Shown: positions 7,280-15,264 of the stretch, in pieces
Layout of the letters: the number at the start of each line of letters is the position of its first letter
Position numbering within the stretch: the stretch's first letter is position 1
Virus record (IMG/VR): IMGVR_UViG_3300045806_000300
Coordinates: 1-41,249 of that record
Source: a virus
DNA: 41,249 nt
Reading direction: 5' to 3' (one strand)
Program-made: the position numbers and the translations under genes
The notes under the pieces: generated by a model
What the model saw: only the letters and a program-made list of their open reading frames with translations
What the model was told of the DNA's origin: nothing
The model's database searches: none

Positions 7280-8017
7280 ATGACCTTCGACATGAACGAT
7301 GCGGAACTGCCGCGCGGCTCCGACATCATCCCCGACGGCAGCTTCGTGAAGGCGACAATGTCCATCCGCAAAGGTGGGCTCGATGGCCAGGGCGAGGCGG
7401 ACCGCGGGCTGCTCAAGGCAGCGAAGACCCCCGGCAGCGACGTCCGCATGCTGGACTGCGAGTTCACCGTCGTTGCCGGGCCGCACAACAAGCGCAAGTT
7501 CTGGCAGATGTTCACCGTCGCCGGCGGCAAGGTGGACGAGCACGGGGTCTCGATCGGCTGGAAGATCTCGAAGGGCTTGTTCCGGGCGATGATCGACAGC
7601 GCGCTCGGGCTCGACCCGCAGGACATGAGTGAGGCGGCGAAGGCGAAGCGGATGCTGCGCGGGCTGTCCGACCTGCAGAACATCACCTTCGCGGCCAAGC
7701 TGCGCGTCGAGGCCGCCAGCGATCCACGCTACAGCGACAACAACCGGCTCGACCGTGTGGTGATGCCGAACGAGCCGGAGTGGCGGCGCATCATGGACGG
7801 CGAGTCGGTGCCGGCGCAGCCCAGCACGCGCACGGCGCGTGCCCCGGCGGCGGTGGCGGCCACCGCGCCGGCCTGGGCACCGCCGGTCACAGCCGCGGCC
7901 ACGCCTGCCCAGGCGCCGCTTTGGGCGCCGGTCGCGCCGCAAGCCCCGGCCGTCCCGCCGCCCGCACAGGCGCCCGCGCAGGTGCCCGTGGGTGGCCCGT
8001 CCTGGCTGAACGGCTGA
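7280..8017 (+). CDS. Probable phage single-stranded DNA-binding protein
   Basis: A 245-aa protein three bases after the ATPase. Residues 1-165 look like a beta-rich OB-type domain: GSFVKATMSIRKGG, MLDCEFTVVAGPHNKRKFWQ, then ITFAAKLRVEAA. Residues about 175-240 are an Ala/Pro-rich, disordered linker that ends in the short tail GGPSWLNG, an arrangement similar to SSBs with a C-terminal interaction tip, though the tip here is not acidic. The assignment rests on layout, on the KFWQMFTV-type strand seen in DUF669-like phage proteins and on the RecA-like neighbour, so it is moderate only. Confidence 0.55.
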   Translation: MTFDMNDAELPRGSDIIPDGSFVKATMSIRKGGLDGQGEADRGLLKAAKTPGSDVRMLDCEFTVVAGPHNKRKFWQMFTVAGGKVDEHGVSIGWKISKGLFRAMIDSALGLDPQDMSEAAKAKRMLRGLSDLQNITFAAKLRVEAASDPRYSDNNRLDRVVMPNEPEWRRIMDGESVPAQPSTRTARAPAAVAATAPAWAPPVTAAATPAQAPLWAPVAPQAPAVPPPAQAPAQVPVGGPSWLNG

Positions 8018-8039
8018 CCGCGGCGCACCGGGTGGCAGC

Positions 8040-8495
8040 ATGGCGCGCAGGAAGTGGCAGGCGAGTGCAGCGCGGCGAGCGGCAGACCGGTCGACGGTCA
8101 AGCTGCCAACCGCGACGAGAGCGGAACTGGTCTCACGCCACACCTGCGTGCTGTGCGGCCGCGAGGCCCGCGGCAATGGATACACCCATGAACTCCGCTT
8201 CGATCGCTTCCCCAGCTACGCCTTCTGCTCGGGCGGCTGCTTCGATCCTGGTTCGGCGCTGGCACGGAGATGCAACGGCGTGATCGATAAGACCCGCATG
8301 GAAACGCAAGCGATCAAGGATGCGCGGCGGTACTTCGCCGACGTCCTGACGGAGCTCGGGCTATTGGGGCCGTTTCACGACCGCAGCCCAGCCGAGATCG
8401 ATCGCATCATCGAGTCCTGCATCGACGGCTTCCAGGACTCGATGCAACGCCAGGCCGCGCAGCGCGATCCGATGGACGACGCTTTGCCATTTTGA
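8040..8495 (+). CDS. DUF6511 domain protein
   Basis: A 151-aa protein with a Cys pattern CVLCGREARG at about residues 36-45 and FCSGGCF at about 63-69, likely a zinc knuckle. The second half carries VIDKTRMETQAIKDARRYFA, DVLTELGLLGPFHDRS and EIDRIIESCIDGFQDSMQRQ, a block I recognise from DUF6511 proteins of alphaproteobacterial phages. The function of the family is not established. It sits between the putative SSB and the Cas4-like nuclease genes, so a DNA-transaction role is suggested by context only. Confidence 0.8.
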   Translation: MARRKWQASAARRAADRSTVKLPTATRAELVSRHTCVLCGREARGNGYTHELRFDRFPSYAFCSGGCFDPGSALARRCNGVIDKTRMETQAIKDARRYFADVLTELGLLGPFHDRSPAEIDRIIESCIDGFQDSMQRQAAQRDPMDDALPF

Positions 8496-8505
8496 GAGTG
8501 CGACA

Positions 8506-9279
8506 GTGATCATCGACCTGAACCATAAATCTGGCTGCATCTATGGACAGGATCGCACGGCCTGCGCCGACACCACCTCACGGGTCAATGCGCTGGTCGA
8601 TGCGGCTATCCTGGACCGACATGCACGGCAGCGCCCGCGCGACTATCTCGGCGGCAGCCGCATCGGCGAGCCATGCGCGCGCAAGCTGGTCTACGAGGTC
8701 ACCCACACCGCCAAGGACCCTGACAAGGACTTCGACGCCCACATCCTCCGCATCTTCGATGCCGGCCACCAGTTCGAGGCGCTGTCGATCCGCTGGCTGC
8801 GTGCCGCCGGCTTCGACCTGCGCGACCGCGGCGCCGACGGTGAGCAGTTCGGCTTCAGCGTCGCCAGCGGACGGCTGCGTGGACACGCCGACGGCGTCAT
8901 CGTCGCAGGCCCCGACATCGGCGTTCGATGGCCCGCTCTTTTCGAACACAAGGCCTTGGGCGCGAAATCCTGGACCGACCTGGTGAAACACGGCCTGCGC
9001 CTGTCGAAGCCGATCTACTATGCCCAGGTGCAGCTCTACATGGCCTACTTCGATCTGAACGTCGCGCTCCTGACCGCATTGAACCGGGACACGCTTGCGC
9101 TGCACCACGAGGCAGTGCCGTTCGATCCGGCCGAAGCACAGCGTCTCTCGGATCACGCTGTGGACATCTTGCGCGCCGCTGCGGCGGGCGAACTACCGCC
9201 GCGCATTGCGGTGCACGCTGACTTCCACCTCTGCCGCTTCTGCCCCTACGCAACCCGCTGCTGGGAGACGAACGCATGA
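8506..9279 (+). CDS. Cas4/RecB-like PD-(D/E)XK nuclease
   Basis: A 257-aa nuclease starting at GTG 8506. The catalytic core has GHADGVIV (Asp) and, after a strand, the ALFEHKALG motif (E-H-K), which match the D...ExK active site of the PD-(D/E)XK superfamily; a Q follows in KPIYYAQVQLYMAY (motif QxxxY). Cysteines near the start of the fold (SRIGEPCARKLVYE) and the C-terminal CRFCPYATRC can ligate an Fe-S cluster, as in Cas4 and AddB. It probably resects DNA ends in phage recombination. Its TGA overlaps the ATG of the helicase gene (9276), so nuclease and helicase are coupled. Confidence 0.85.
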   Translation: MIIDLNHKSGCIYGQDRTACADTTSRVNALVDAAILDRHARQRPRDYLGGSRIGEPCARKLVYEVTHTAKDPDKDFDAHILRIFDAGHQFEALSIRWLRAAGFDLRDRGADGEQFGFSVASGRLRGHADGVIVAGPDIGVRWPALFEHKALGAKSWTDLVKHGLRLSKPIYYAQVQLYMAYFDLNVALLTALNRDTLALHHEAVPFDPAEAQRLSDHAVDILRAAAAGELPPRIAVHADFHLCRFCPYATRCWETNA

Positions 9280-10559
9280 GCTTTACCCCATCGCCGCAGC
9301 AGGCGGCTGCGATCACGGCGATCGTGCAGTGGTTCCACAACAGACGACAGATGCAGCAGGTCTTCCGGCTCTTTGGGTACGCAGGGACCGGGAAGTCCAC
9401 CATCGTGACCCACGTGATCACGGCTCTCGGCCTGGAGCACATGAGCCGCGACACCAGTTGCACGCCCGGCGTGGTGTTCGCCGCGTTCACCGGCAAGGCG
9501 GCGCTGGTGATGACGCGCAAGGGGACGCCGGCGTCCACCATCCACAGCCTGATCTACCGGGTTTCAGAGGCAACGCCGGAAGAGATTGACCGCGTCGAGA
9601 AAGAACTGTTTGACCTGCGCCGCACGCTGGGCCGCATGGGCGGCGCCGAACGGGCCTTCGCAGAGACCCAGATCAGGCGGCTCGAACTGCGCCTCGCCGA
9701 CATCCACCAGCCGCAGTTCCTGCTCAACGACCAGTCCATGGTGCGCGATGCCGAACTGATCGTGCTCGACGAGGTCTCGATGGTCGGGCCGGAAATGGCC
9801 GCTGACTTGCTGGCATTCGGCAAGCCCATCCTGGTGCTCGGCGATCCCGGCCAGTTGCCGCCGATTAAGGGTGCCGGCGCCTTCACCGATGTCGCGCCCG
9901 ACGTGATGCTGACCGAGATTCACCGCCAGGCCGGCGAGAGCGCGATCGTCCGCCTCGCCACCATGGCGCGGCAACACCAACCGATCCCATACGGCGAGCA
10001 CGACCAGCTGGTCTGGAAGATGCCACGCAGCAGCGTCTCGCCGCGGCAGATGCTGAACGGCGGACAGGTGATCTGTGGTCGCAACGCCACGCGGCTGTTC
10101 CTGAACGGCGCCATGAAGCAGGTCGCCGGCTTTGACAGCACCTATCCGGAGGGCCGCGGCGAGAAGATCATCTGCCTGAAGAACAGGCACGACATTGGCC
10201 TGATCAACGGCATGTTCGTGACGCTGCAGGACGTGCGCGACGAAGACCCGCTGATCTTCACGGCCACCGTCACGACTGAAGATGGCACCACGGTCAGCGG
10301 CCGGCAGCGTTTCTACAAGGGCCACTTCGACGACCACGTCACCTTCGACGCCGACCGGCTGCGGCGCGACTGGCGCGACCTGCGCCGGCTGATCGAGACG
10401 GTCTGGGGCTACGCCATCACCTGCCACAAGGCCCAGGGCAGCTCCTGGCCGAACGTGATCGTCTACGACGACGGGCTCGGACGCACGGCCGATGACCGCG
10501 CGCGCTGGCTCTACACCGCCATTACCCGCGCCGAGCGCGGGCTGGTGATCCTCGACTGA
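9276..10559 (+). CDS. SF1 DNA helicase, RecD/Dda-like
   Basis: A 427-aa superfamily-1 helicase. Walker A is FGYAGTGKST at about residues 33-42; motif II is LIVLDEVSMVG at about 161-171; GDPGQLPPI is motif III; the C-terminal UvrD/RecD half has WGYAITCHKAQGSSWPNVIV (motif V) and RWLYTAITRAERGLVIL (motif VI with its Arg). The length fits Dda/RecD2-type helicases lacking long inserts. It likely unwinds DNA at replication forks or recombination intermediates and, given its overlap with the Cas4-like gene, may act with that nuclease in an AddAB-like resection pair; that coupling is inference. Confidence 0.92.
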   Translation: MSFTPSPQQAAAITAIVQWFHNRRQMQQVFRLFGYAGTGKSTIVTHVITALGLEHMSRDTSCTPGVVFAAFTGKAALVMTRKGTPASTIHSLIYRVSEATPEEIDRVEKELFDLRRTLGRMGGAERAFAETQIRRLELRLADIHQPQFLLNDQSMVRDAELIVLDEVSMVGPEMAADLLAFGKPILVLGDPGQLPPIKGAGAFTDVAPDVMLTEIHRQAGESAIVRLATMARQHQPIPYGEHDQLVWKMPRSSVSPRQMLNGGQVICGRNATRLFLNGAMKQVAGFDSTYPEGRGEKIICLKNRHDIGLINGMFVTLQDVRDEDPLIFTATVTTEDGTTVSGRQRFYKGHFDDHVTFDADRLRRDWRDLRRLIETVWGYAITCHKAQGSSWPNVIVYDDGLGRTADDRARWLYTAITRAERGLVILD

Positions 10560-10571
10560 CGGAGGCAGGAC

Positions 10572-10838
10572 ATGGCCAGAAATCGAGAGCGGCGGCTTGC
10601 ACGCGCGTGCGGCGTCCGCGTCGAGGATATCCAGGAAGTGGAGACAGCGCTCCGAGCGATGCCGATGGAGAAGTTCCTCGACGGGGTCTTCGGCCCCGGC
10701 AAGGCGTTCTACGACCCGGAGGCCGACCTTTGGATCGTGCCCAATGAGCGCCACATCGGTCCAGGGTTCGGCTTCATCGCTGTCCGGCCCGACAAGAGCT
10801 ACTTCACCGGTGTCGTCCCGGTAGGGGCGTTCCAATGA
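10572..10838 (+). CDS. Small hypothetical early protein
   Basis: An 88-aa protein with a good ribosome site (GGAGG) just before ATG 10572. The N-terminus is basic (MARNRERRLARACGVRVEDI); the second half (YDPEADLWIVPNERH, then GFGFIAVRPDKSYFTGVVPV) reads as short beta strands. Its TGA overlaps the ATG of the primase gene (10835-10838), so expression is coupled. No known domain is recognised. A small replication accessory protein would fit the position. Confidence 0.75.
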   Translation: MARNRERRLARACGVRVEDIQEVETALRAMPMEKFLDGVFGPGKAFYDPEADLWIVPNERHIGPGFGFIAVRPDKSYFTGVVPVGAFQ

Positions 10839-13780
10839 TCGACCTCAATCTCATCGATCCCCCGCCGGTCCGCTACGACCTGGACGAAATCGTCCGACGG
10901 CTGCGCGGGACCGCGGAGCGCTGGGTGCCCGACTACTTCCGGCATGGCAGGCGAGATGGCAACACGTGGCGGCTCGCCAACATCCAAGGCGATCCGCCTC
11001 GGCACAACGGCTCCTGCATCATCGCTCTGCGCGGCGAACACGCCGGCGACTGGCACGATTTTGACGGCGGTGATGGTGGCGGTCCACTCAGCACGCTGGA
11101 ACATGGCTGCCGCCGTTCCGGCACCGAGCTGTATGCCCTGGCTGCGGACCTCGTCGCCTGGTCACCCGCGGCGCCGCCACAGCGGCAGGCACCGCCACCG
11201 CCGGCGCCCGAGCGTGACCCTGCGCAGGACGTCGCCTTCGTGCTGGAGCGCGCGGCGCCGATCGCCGGCACGCCAGCGGAAGCCTATCTGCACGGCCGCG
11301 GCCTCACCGCACCGCCGCAGTCTGACCTCGCCTACCACCCCGACCTGGCCGACAGGGAAAGCCGCCGTGGCTATGACGGGCTGGTCGGCATCGTGCGCGA
11401 CCTGGCCGGCCAGATCATCGGACTGCAGCGCATCTACCTCGCGCCGGATTCCGAACAGCCGGACCGGATCGGCAAGGCCCCGATCGCCAGCCCGCGCAAG
11501 ATGCTCGGCCGAATGGCCGGCGGCACGGTACGGCTCGCACCCATCCGCGACGACGGGCTGCTGGCGCTCAGCGAGGGCATCGAGACCGGCCTGGCCGCCA
11601 TGACTGCGTGCCCCGGCGTGCCGGTCTGGGCCGCACTCTCCACCACCGGGCTGGAGCAGGTGCGGCTGCCACCCGAGGCACGGCGCGTGCTGATCCTCGC
11701 CGACCACGACGCTTCCGGCGCCGGGCTGCGCGCCGCAGAGGCCGCAGCTTCCATTCTGCGCGGCCAGGGGCGCGCCGTTGCCATCACGCTGCCGGCCGAG
11801 CCAGGCCAGGACATCAACGACGTGCTGCTGCGGGCCGGGCCCGAGGCGGTGGCGGCGCTGATCGGGCATGGACTTGCCCTGCTATCCCCGGCGCCGGCAC
11901 CGCAGGCCGAACCCGAGACCGGGCGCCACCAGCCATTCGGCTTCGTGGAACCGGCCTCGCAACGGCCCATGCTGCGCGTCGATGAGGGCGACCTCGCCCG
12001 CGCCACACGGCGTGCCTGGCGGGTGGTGCATGCGTCCAACGCCCCGCCCTGGCTGTACCGGCTGGGCGGCGAGCCGACGTGGATCGTGCCCGACGACGAC
12101 GGCCGGCCGGTGACCGCGACCGTCCGCGAGGAACGCCTGCGCCACATGCTGGCCCGACTCGCCGACTGGCGCCGCGCCGGCCCCAACGAGACACTGGTGC
12201 CTGCGCCGCCGCCTACCGGACTGATGAAGTCGCTGGTGGTCACGCCCGATCCCGCGCTGCCGGTGCTCGGCGGCATCGTCACCGCTCCGGTGTTCGGCCG
12301 CGGCGGCGTGCTGCTGACCGAGCCAGGCTACCATCCCGACGCGCGGCTGCTCTACTGCCCCGCGCCCGGCTTCCGGCTGCCGCCCGTGCCGGATCGCCCG
12401 TCGCCGCAGGAGATTGCCGCAGCGCGCACGCTGTTGGTTGACGACCTGCTCGGCGACTTCCCCTTCGTCAGCGAGGCCGAGCGCGCCCACGTGCTCGCGC
12501 TGCTGCTGCTCGGCTTCGTGCGGCCGATGGTGGCGGGGGCGACGCCGCTGCACCTGATCGAGAAGCCCACGCCCGGCACCGGCGCCACGCTGATGGTGGA
12601 TGCCGTCGCGATGATCCTCACCGGCAGCAGCGCCGCCGTCATGGCCGAGGGACGTGACGAGGACGAATGGCGCAAGCGGCTGACCGCCAAGCTGCGCCAG
12701 CTGCCGACACTGCTGCTGATCGACAACCTGCGGCGGGAACTCGACAGCTCGGCGCTCGCCGCCGCGCTCACCGCGCCGTTCTGGGAAGACCGCGTCCTCG
12801 GCGTGTCGGAGATGACGCGGCTGCCGGTGCGCTGCGTGTGGATCGCCACCGGCAACAACCCGTCTTTCTCGAACGAAATCGCCCGTCGCCTGGTGCGCAT
12901 CCGGCTCGATGCACAGACCGACCAGCCCTGGCGGCGCGAGGGCTTCCGCCATCCGGACCTGATGGGCTGGGTGCAGGCGAACCGCGGGGCGCTGGTCGCC
13001 GCCTGCCTCACGCTCTGCCGGGCCTGGATCGTCGCCGGCCGGCCGCGCGGCGAGCGCAGCATCGGTAGCTTCGAGTCCTGGGCACACACCATCGGCGGTA
13101 TCCTCGGCGTGGCCGGCATCGGTGGCTTCCTGGGCAATCTCGATCACGTCATGCAGGCGTCGGACAAGGAGGGCCCCGCCTGGGGCGCCTTCATCCAAAC
13201 CTGGTGGGATCGGTTCGGCAGCGCAGAGGTCAGTGTTTCCGACCTGGTCGGCTTCGCGCAGGCGGCCGAACCGGCCCTGCCAATCGCATCCAAGGCCGAC
13301 CATGGCTTCAAGGTCGCCTTCGGCATGGCGTTGCGCAAGCTGCGCGACCGGGCGTTCCGGATCAGCGATCGCCTGGTGCGCGTGCGCTTCGGCGGCGTGC
13401 AGCACAACGCGCAGCGCTGGCGCCTGGAGCCGGCCCAGGATGCCGCGACTGTCGGCGCGTCTGCCGGACGCCTGGCCAGGCCATCCGAGGGGAGTCTTTT
13501 CGTTTCGGGGGAGTCTTTTTCTGAAAGACTCCCCTCCGAAACCGCCATGGAAATCAACGCCGTTGGGAGTCTGGGGAGTCTGGGGAGTCTTTTCCCTACC
13601 CCCCTGTATGTGCGCACGCATGCGCGTGTGAAAGAAGGGTTGGAAAAAGACTCCCAAGACTCCCAGGACTCCCCAACCCCAGGGAATGCCTCGGTTCCGG
13701 GGTGGGAGTCTTCGGGGGAGTCTTCCAGCGCAGTCCCCCAAAGACTCCCACCCCCCGCCTGGCTGGATGGGGTGCCTTGA
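10835..13780 (+). CDS. Toprim primase fused to helicase-like ATPase
   Basis: A 981-aa two-part replication protein. Residues 1-110 hold a primase-type N-terminus (RWVPDYFRHGRRDGNTWRLA, DWHDFDGGDGGG). Residues about 130-340 are a toprim region: GLVGIVRDLAGQIIGLQRIY, LALSEGIETGLAAM with the catalytic Glu, and LILADHDASGAG with the acidic pair. Residues about 560-700 are an ATPase: TPGTGAT stands at the P-loop (Ala584 in place of the usual Lys), TLLLIDNLRRE is Walker B-like, and VWIATGNNPSFSNEIARRLV supplies sensor and Arg-finger motifs. From about residue 885 the chain is low-complexity, because it is encoded by the GGGAGTC repeat array. It is expected to prime and help unwind phage DNA. Confidence 0.88.
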   Translation: MIDLNLIDPPPVRYDLDEIVRRLRGTAERWVPDYFRHGRRDGNTWRLANIQGDPPRHNGSCIIALRGEHAGDWHDFDGGDGGGPLSTLEHGCRRSGTELYALAADLVAWSPAAPPQRQAPPPPAPERDPAQDVAFVLERAAPIAGTPAEAYLHGRGLTAPPQSDLAYHPDLADRESRRGYDGLVGIVRDLAGQIIGLQRIYLAPDSEQPDRIGKAPIASPRKMLGRMAGGTVRLAPIRDDGLLALSEGIETGLAAMTACPGVPVWAALSTTGLEQVRLPPEARRVLILADHDASGAGLRAAEAAASILRGQGRAVAITLPAEPGQDINDVLLRAGPEAVAALIGHGLALLSPAPAPQAEPETGRHQPFGFVEPASQRPMLRVDEGDLARATRRAWRVVHASNAPPWLYRLGGEPTWIVPDDDGRPVTATVREERLRHMLARLADWRRAGPNETLVPAPPPTGLMKSLVVTPDPALPVLGGIVTAPVFGRGGVLLTEPGYHPDARLLYCPAPGFRLPPVPDRPSPQEIAAARTLLVDDLLGDFPFVSEAERAHVLALLLLGFVRPMVAGATPLHLIEKPTPGTGATLMVDAVAMILTGSSAAVMAEGRDEDEWRKRLTAKLRQLPTLLLIDNLRRELDSSALAAALTAPFWEDRVLGVSEMTRLPVRCVWIATGNNPSFSNEIARRLVRIRLDAQTDQPWRREGFRHPDLMGWVQANRGALVAACLTLCRAWIVAGRPRGERSIGSFESWAHTIGGILGVAGIGGFLGNLDHVMQASDKEGPAWGAFIQTWWDRFGSAEVSVSDLVGFAQAAEPALPIASKADHGFKVAFGMALRKLRDRAFRISDRLVRVRFGGVQHNAQRWRLEPAQDAATVGASAGRLARPSEGSLFVSGESFSERLPSETAMEINAVGSLGSLGSLFPTPLYVRTHARVKEGLEKDSQDSQDSPTPGNASVPGWESSGESSSAVPQRLPPPAWLDGVP
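13490..13749. repeat. Array of 12 GGGAGTC/GACTCCC heptamers, candidate origin
   Basis: Forward GGGAGTC begins at 13490, 13509, 13565, 13574, 13583, 13704 and 13716; reverse GACTCCC begins at 13527, 13649, 13658, 13667 and 13743. Two triplets have an exact 9-bp period (13565-13589 forward, 13649-13673 reverse) and face each other as arms of an inverted repeat (13563-13595 and 13642-13676) around a 46-nt centre that contains alternating purine/pyrimidine TGTGCGCACGCATGCGCGTG. A third inverted pair is 13702-13721 with 13732-13751 (18 of 20 positions). I saw no other copy elsewhere. Iteron-like repeats inside a primase gene suggest a replication origin; this is inference. Confidence 0.85.
13508..13534. 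repeat. Perfect 11-bp hairpin within the heptamer array
   Basis: GGGGAGTCTTT (13508-13518), loop TTCTG (13519-13523), AAAGACTCCCC (13524-13534). The stem is perfect and each arm contains one heptamer. It lies inside the primase reading frame, so it is not simply a terminator of that gene; it could be a protein-binding palindrome or a nick/initiation structure. Confidence 0.75.
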
Positions 13781-13908
13781 TGCGCCCGCCCGCGACTGGG
13801 CCTCCTGGCCTGCCAACACACCGAGCCGGACGACGACGGCGAGCTCCGCCAAGAACCGCGCCATCGCCGCCCGCACCAGGACCCAGCCCCCCGTTCAGGA
13901 GACCACCC

Positions 13909-14451
13909 ATGGCATTCGCGACTCTGATCGCGCCGGCGCCGGACGCAAGTCGCGCCCAGTTCACGCCGCCGCTGACCATCACGGCCGGCACCGTGCTGGC
14001 GCTCGACCTCGGCACCACGACCGGCTGGGCGCTGCTCACCGGCGATGGCCGGATTACCTCCGGCACCATCAGCTTCAAGCCGACCAGGTTCGAGGGCGGC
14101 GGCATGCGCTACCTGCGCTTTCGCCGCTGGCTGGCCGAGATCGCCGACCTGGCCGGCGGCATCGGGCGCATCGCCTTCGAGGAGGTCCGCTCCCATGCCG
14201 GCACCGACGCGGCGCACGTTCACGGCGCGTTCCTTGGCATGCTCACGGCGTGGTGCGAGGAGCGCGCCGTCCCCTACGAGGGCGTCCCCGTCGCCACCAT
14301 CAAGCGGTTCGCCACCGGCAAGGGCAATGCCGGCAAGGAGGCAGTGATCGCCGCCATGCAGGCCCGCGGCTTCGCACCGGCGGACGACAACGAGGCCGAC
14401 GCCCTGGCCCTGCTGCTCTGGGCCACCGAATCGCAGGGAGGTGTCCAGTGA
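13909..14451 (+). CDS. RuvC-like Holliday junction resolvase
   Basis: A 180-aa RNase H-fold nuclease of the RuvC type. The catalytic acids are visible: LALDLGTTTGWAL (Asp, about residue 30), IAFEEVRSH (Glu), and DDNEADALALLLWA near the C-terminus with the Asp pair. The central HVHGAFLGMLTAWCEE and VPVATIKRFATGKGNAGKEA match the RuvC core, the latter a typical KxxxTGxGxAxK segment. ATG 13909 has CAGGAGA upstream; reading further upstream would enter the repeat array in a different frame. It probably resolves branched phage DNA before packaging. Its stop overlaps the GTG of the next gene. Confidence 0.88.
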   Translation: MAFATLIAPAPDASRAQFTPPLTITAGTVLALDLGTTTGWALLTGDGRITSGTISFKPTRFEGGGMRYLRFRRWLAEIADLAGGIGRIAFEEVRSHAGTDAAHVHGAFLGMLTAWCEERAVPYEGVPVATIKRFATGKGNAGKEAVIAAMQARGFAPADDNEADALALLLWATESQGGVQ

Positions 14452-14675
14452 GGCTTCCGGGCGCACCACAGCCGCCGCGCTGTTCGCTGGACCATATCCG
14501 CAGCGCCACCACGATGCCCGAGATGGACAGCATGCGGCGGCGGGCCTGGCACGAGCAGGGCATCGCCGCGCTGCCGGTCTCGGAGATCACCGACGCCTGG
14601 CTGCGCCAGGCCATCACCAACGAAGCTACGCGGCGCTGGGGGCCGCGCAACGGAGGGCAGACCCATGGCCGGTAA
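14448..14675 (+). CDS. Small hypothetical protein coupled to the RuvC-like gene
   Basis: A 75-aa protein starting at GTG 14448, overlapping the resolvase stop (GTGA), with GGGAGG upstream, and ending at TAA 14673-14675 inside the start of the next gene. The core ATTMPEMDSMRRRAWHEQGI, then ALPVSEITDAWLRQAITNEA, is helical and ends in the polar tail RRWGPRNGGQTHGR. No domain is recognised. Overlaps on both sides make it a believable gene despite its size. Confidence 0.72.
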   Translation: MRLPGAPQPPRCSLDHIRSATTMPEMDSMRRRAWHEQGIAALPVSEITDAWLRQAITNEATRRWGPRNGGQTHGR

Positions 14676-15216
14676 AGGCAAGGCGAAGCAGAGCGCGGTT
14701 CGACTCGGCGATCTTTCCAAGCCGACGCAGTGGAGGCTGCAGCACGGTGGCTTCGATCGATGTCACGATACCGATCCCGAAACGGGCATCGTCGTCACGC
14801 ACCACCGGTCGGTCGACACGCTTGGCATGATGCTGGCGAACGGCACGATCACGCAGGAGATGCATGATGCGGGACAGCTCTTCCGCGGCCTGTTCCGCAG
14901 TGCCGCCTTCGACAGCATGTCCACCTCGCAGATCATGCGTGTCCCCGGCACGCGCGTGGACACCCTCTCCACGCTGCAGGTCGATGCACGCCGCAAGATC
15001 ACCGAGGCACTCGACGCACTCGGCGGCCATGCCAGTCCGGCCGGCTCCTGCGTGTGGTTTGTCGTGGGCCTGGAGTTCTCGATTCGGGAGTGGGCAGCCC
15101 GCCGCGGTTGGGCTGGTCGGCCTGTTCCCGGGCCTGTAGGCCAGGGCGTGTTGGTCGCTGGGCTCGGCATGCTTGCCATGCACTTCGGCCTGACGCCGCG
15201 ATCCCAGGCTGCGTGA
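14665..15216 (+). CDS. DUF6456 domain protein, last gene of the early operon
   Basis: A 183-aa protein. Its middle and C-terminal part (MHDAGQLFRGLFRSAAFDSM, DARRKITEALDALGGHASPA, then GSCVWFVVGLEFSIREWAAR) fits the DUF6456 family found in alphaproteobacterial chromosomes and phages; in other members this region follows a helix-turn-helix. Here the N-terminus is short (KQSAVRLGDLSKPTQWRLQH), so the protein may be a reduced version. A regulatory role is possible but unproven. It is followed by a terminator-like hairpin, consistent with being the end of the early transcription unit. Confidence 0.78.
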   Translation: MAGKGKAKQSAVRLGDLSKPTQWRLQHGGFDRCHDTDPETGIVVTHHRSVDTLGMMLANGTITQEMHDAGQLFRGLFRSAAFDSMSTSQIMRVPGTRVDTLSTLQVDARRKITEALDALGGHASPAGSCVWFVVGLEFSIREWAARRGWAGRPVPGPVGQGVLVAGLGMLAMHFGLTPRSQAA

Positions 15217-15230
15217 CAGCGGGCGAGGTT

Positions 15231-15255
15231 CGGGGACGGCACCGCGCCGTCCCCG
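15231..15255 (+). terminator. GC-rich hairpin ending the early operon
   Basis: CGGGGACGGC (15231-15240), loop ACCGC, then GCCGTCCCCG (15246-15255): a perfect 10-bp stem starting 14 nt after the DUF6456 stop. There is no U-run, so it is a terminator-like or RNA-stabilising structure rather than a classical intrinsic terminator. Confidence 0.5.
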
Positions 15256-15264
15256 GGCGTGCGA

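Noticed and set aside
13508-13534. Intrinsic terminator of an early transcript
   Set aside because: The hairpin is inside the primase reading frame and its T-run is in the stem/loop, not after the stem. A role in the repeat array is likelier.
13490-13749. CRISPR array
   Set aside because: Repeats are only 7-9 bp, occur in both orientations and have no uniform spacers.
11882-13876. A 664-codon minus-strand frame opposite the primase gene
   Set aside because: No domain, no ribosome site, and the plus strand has a clear toprim primase.
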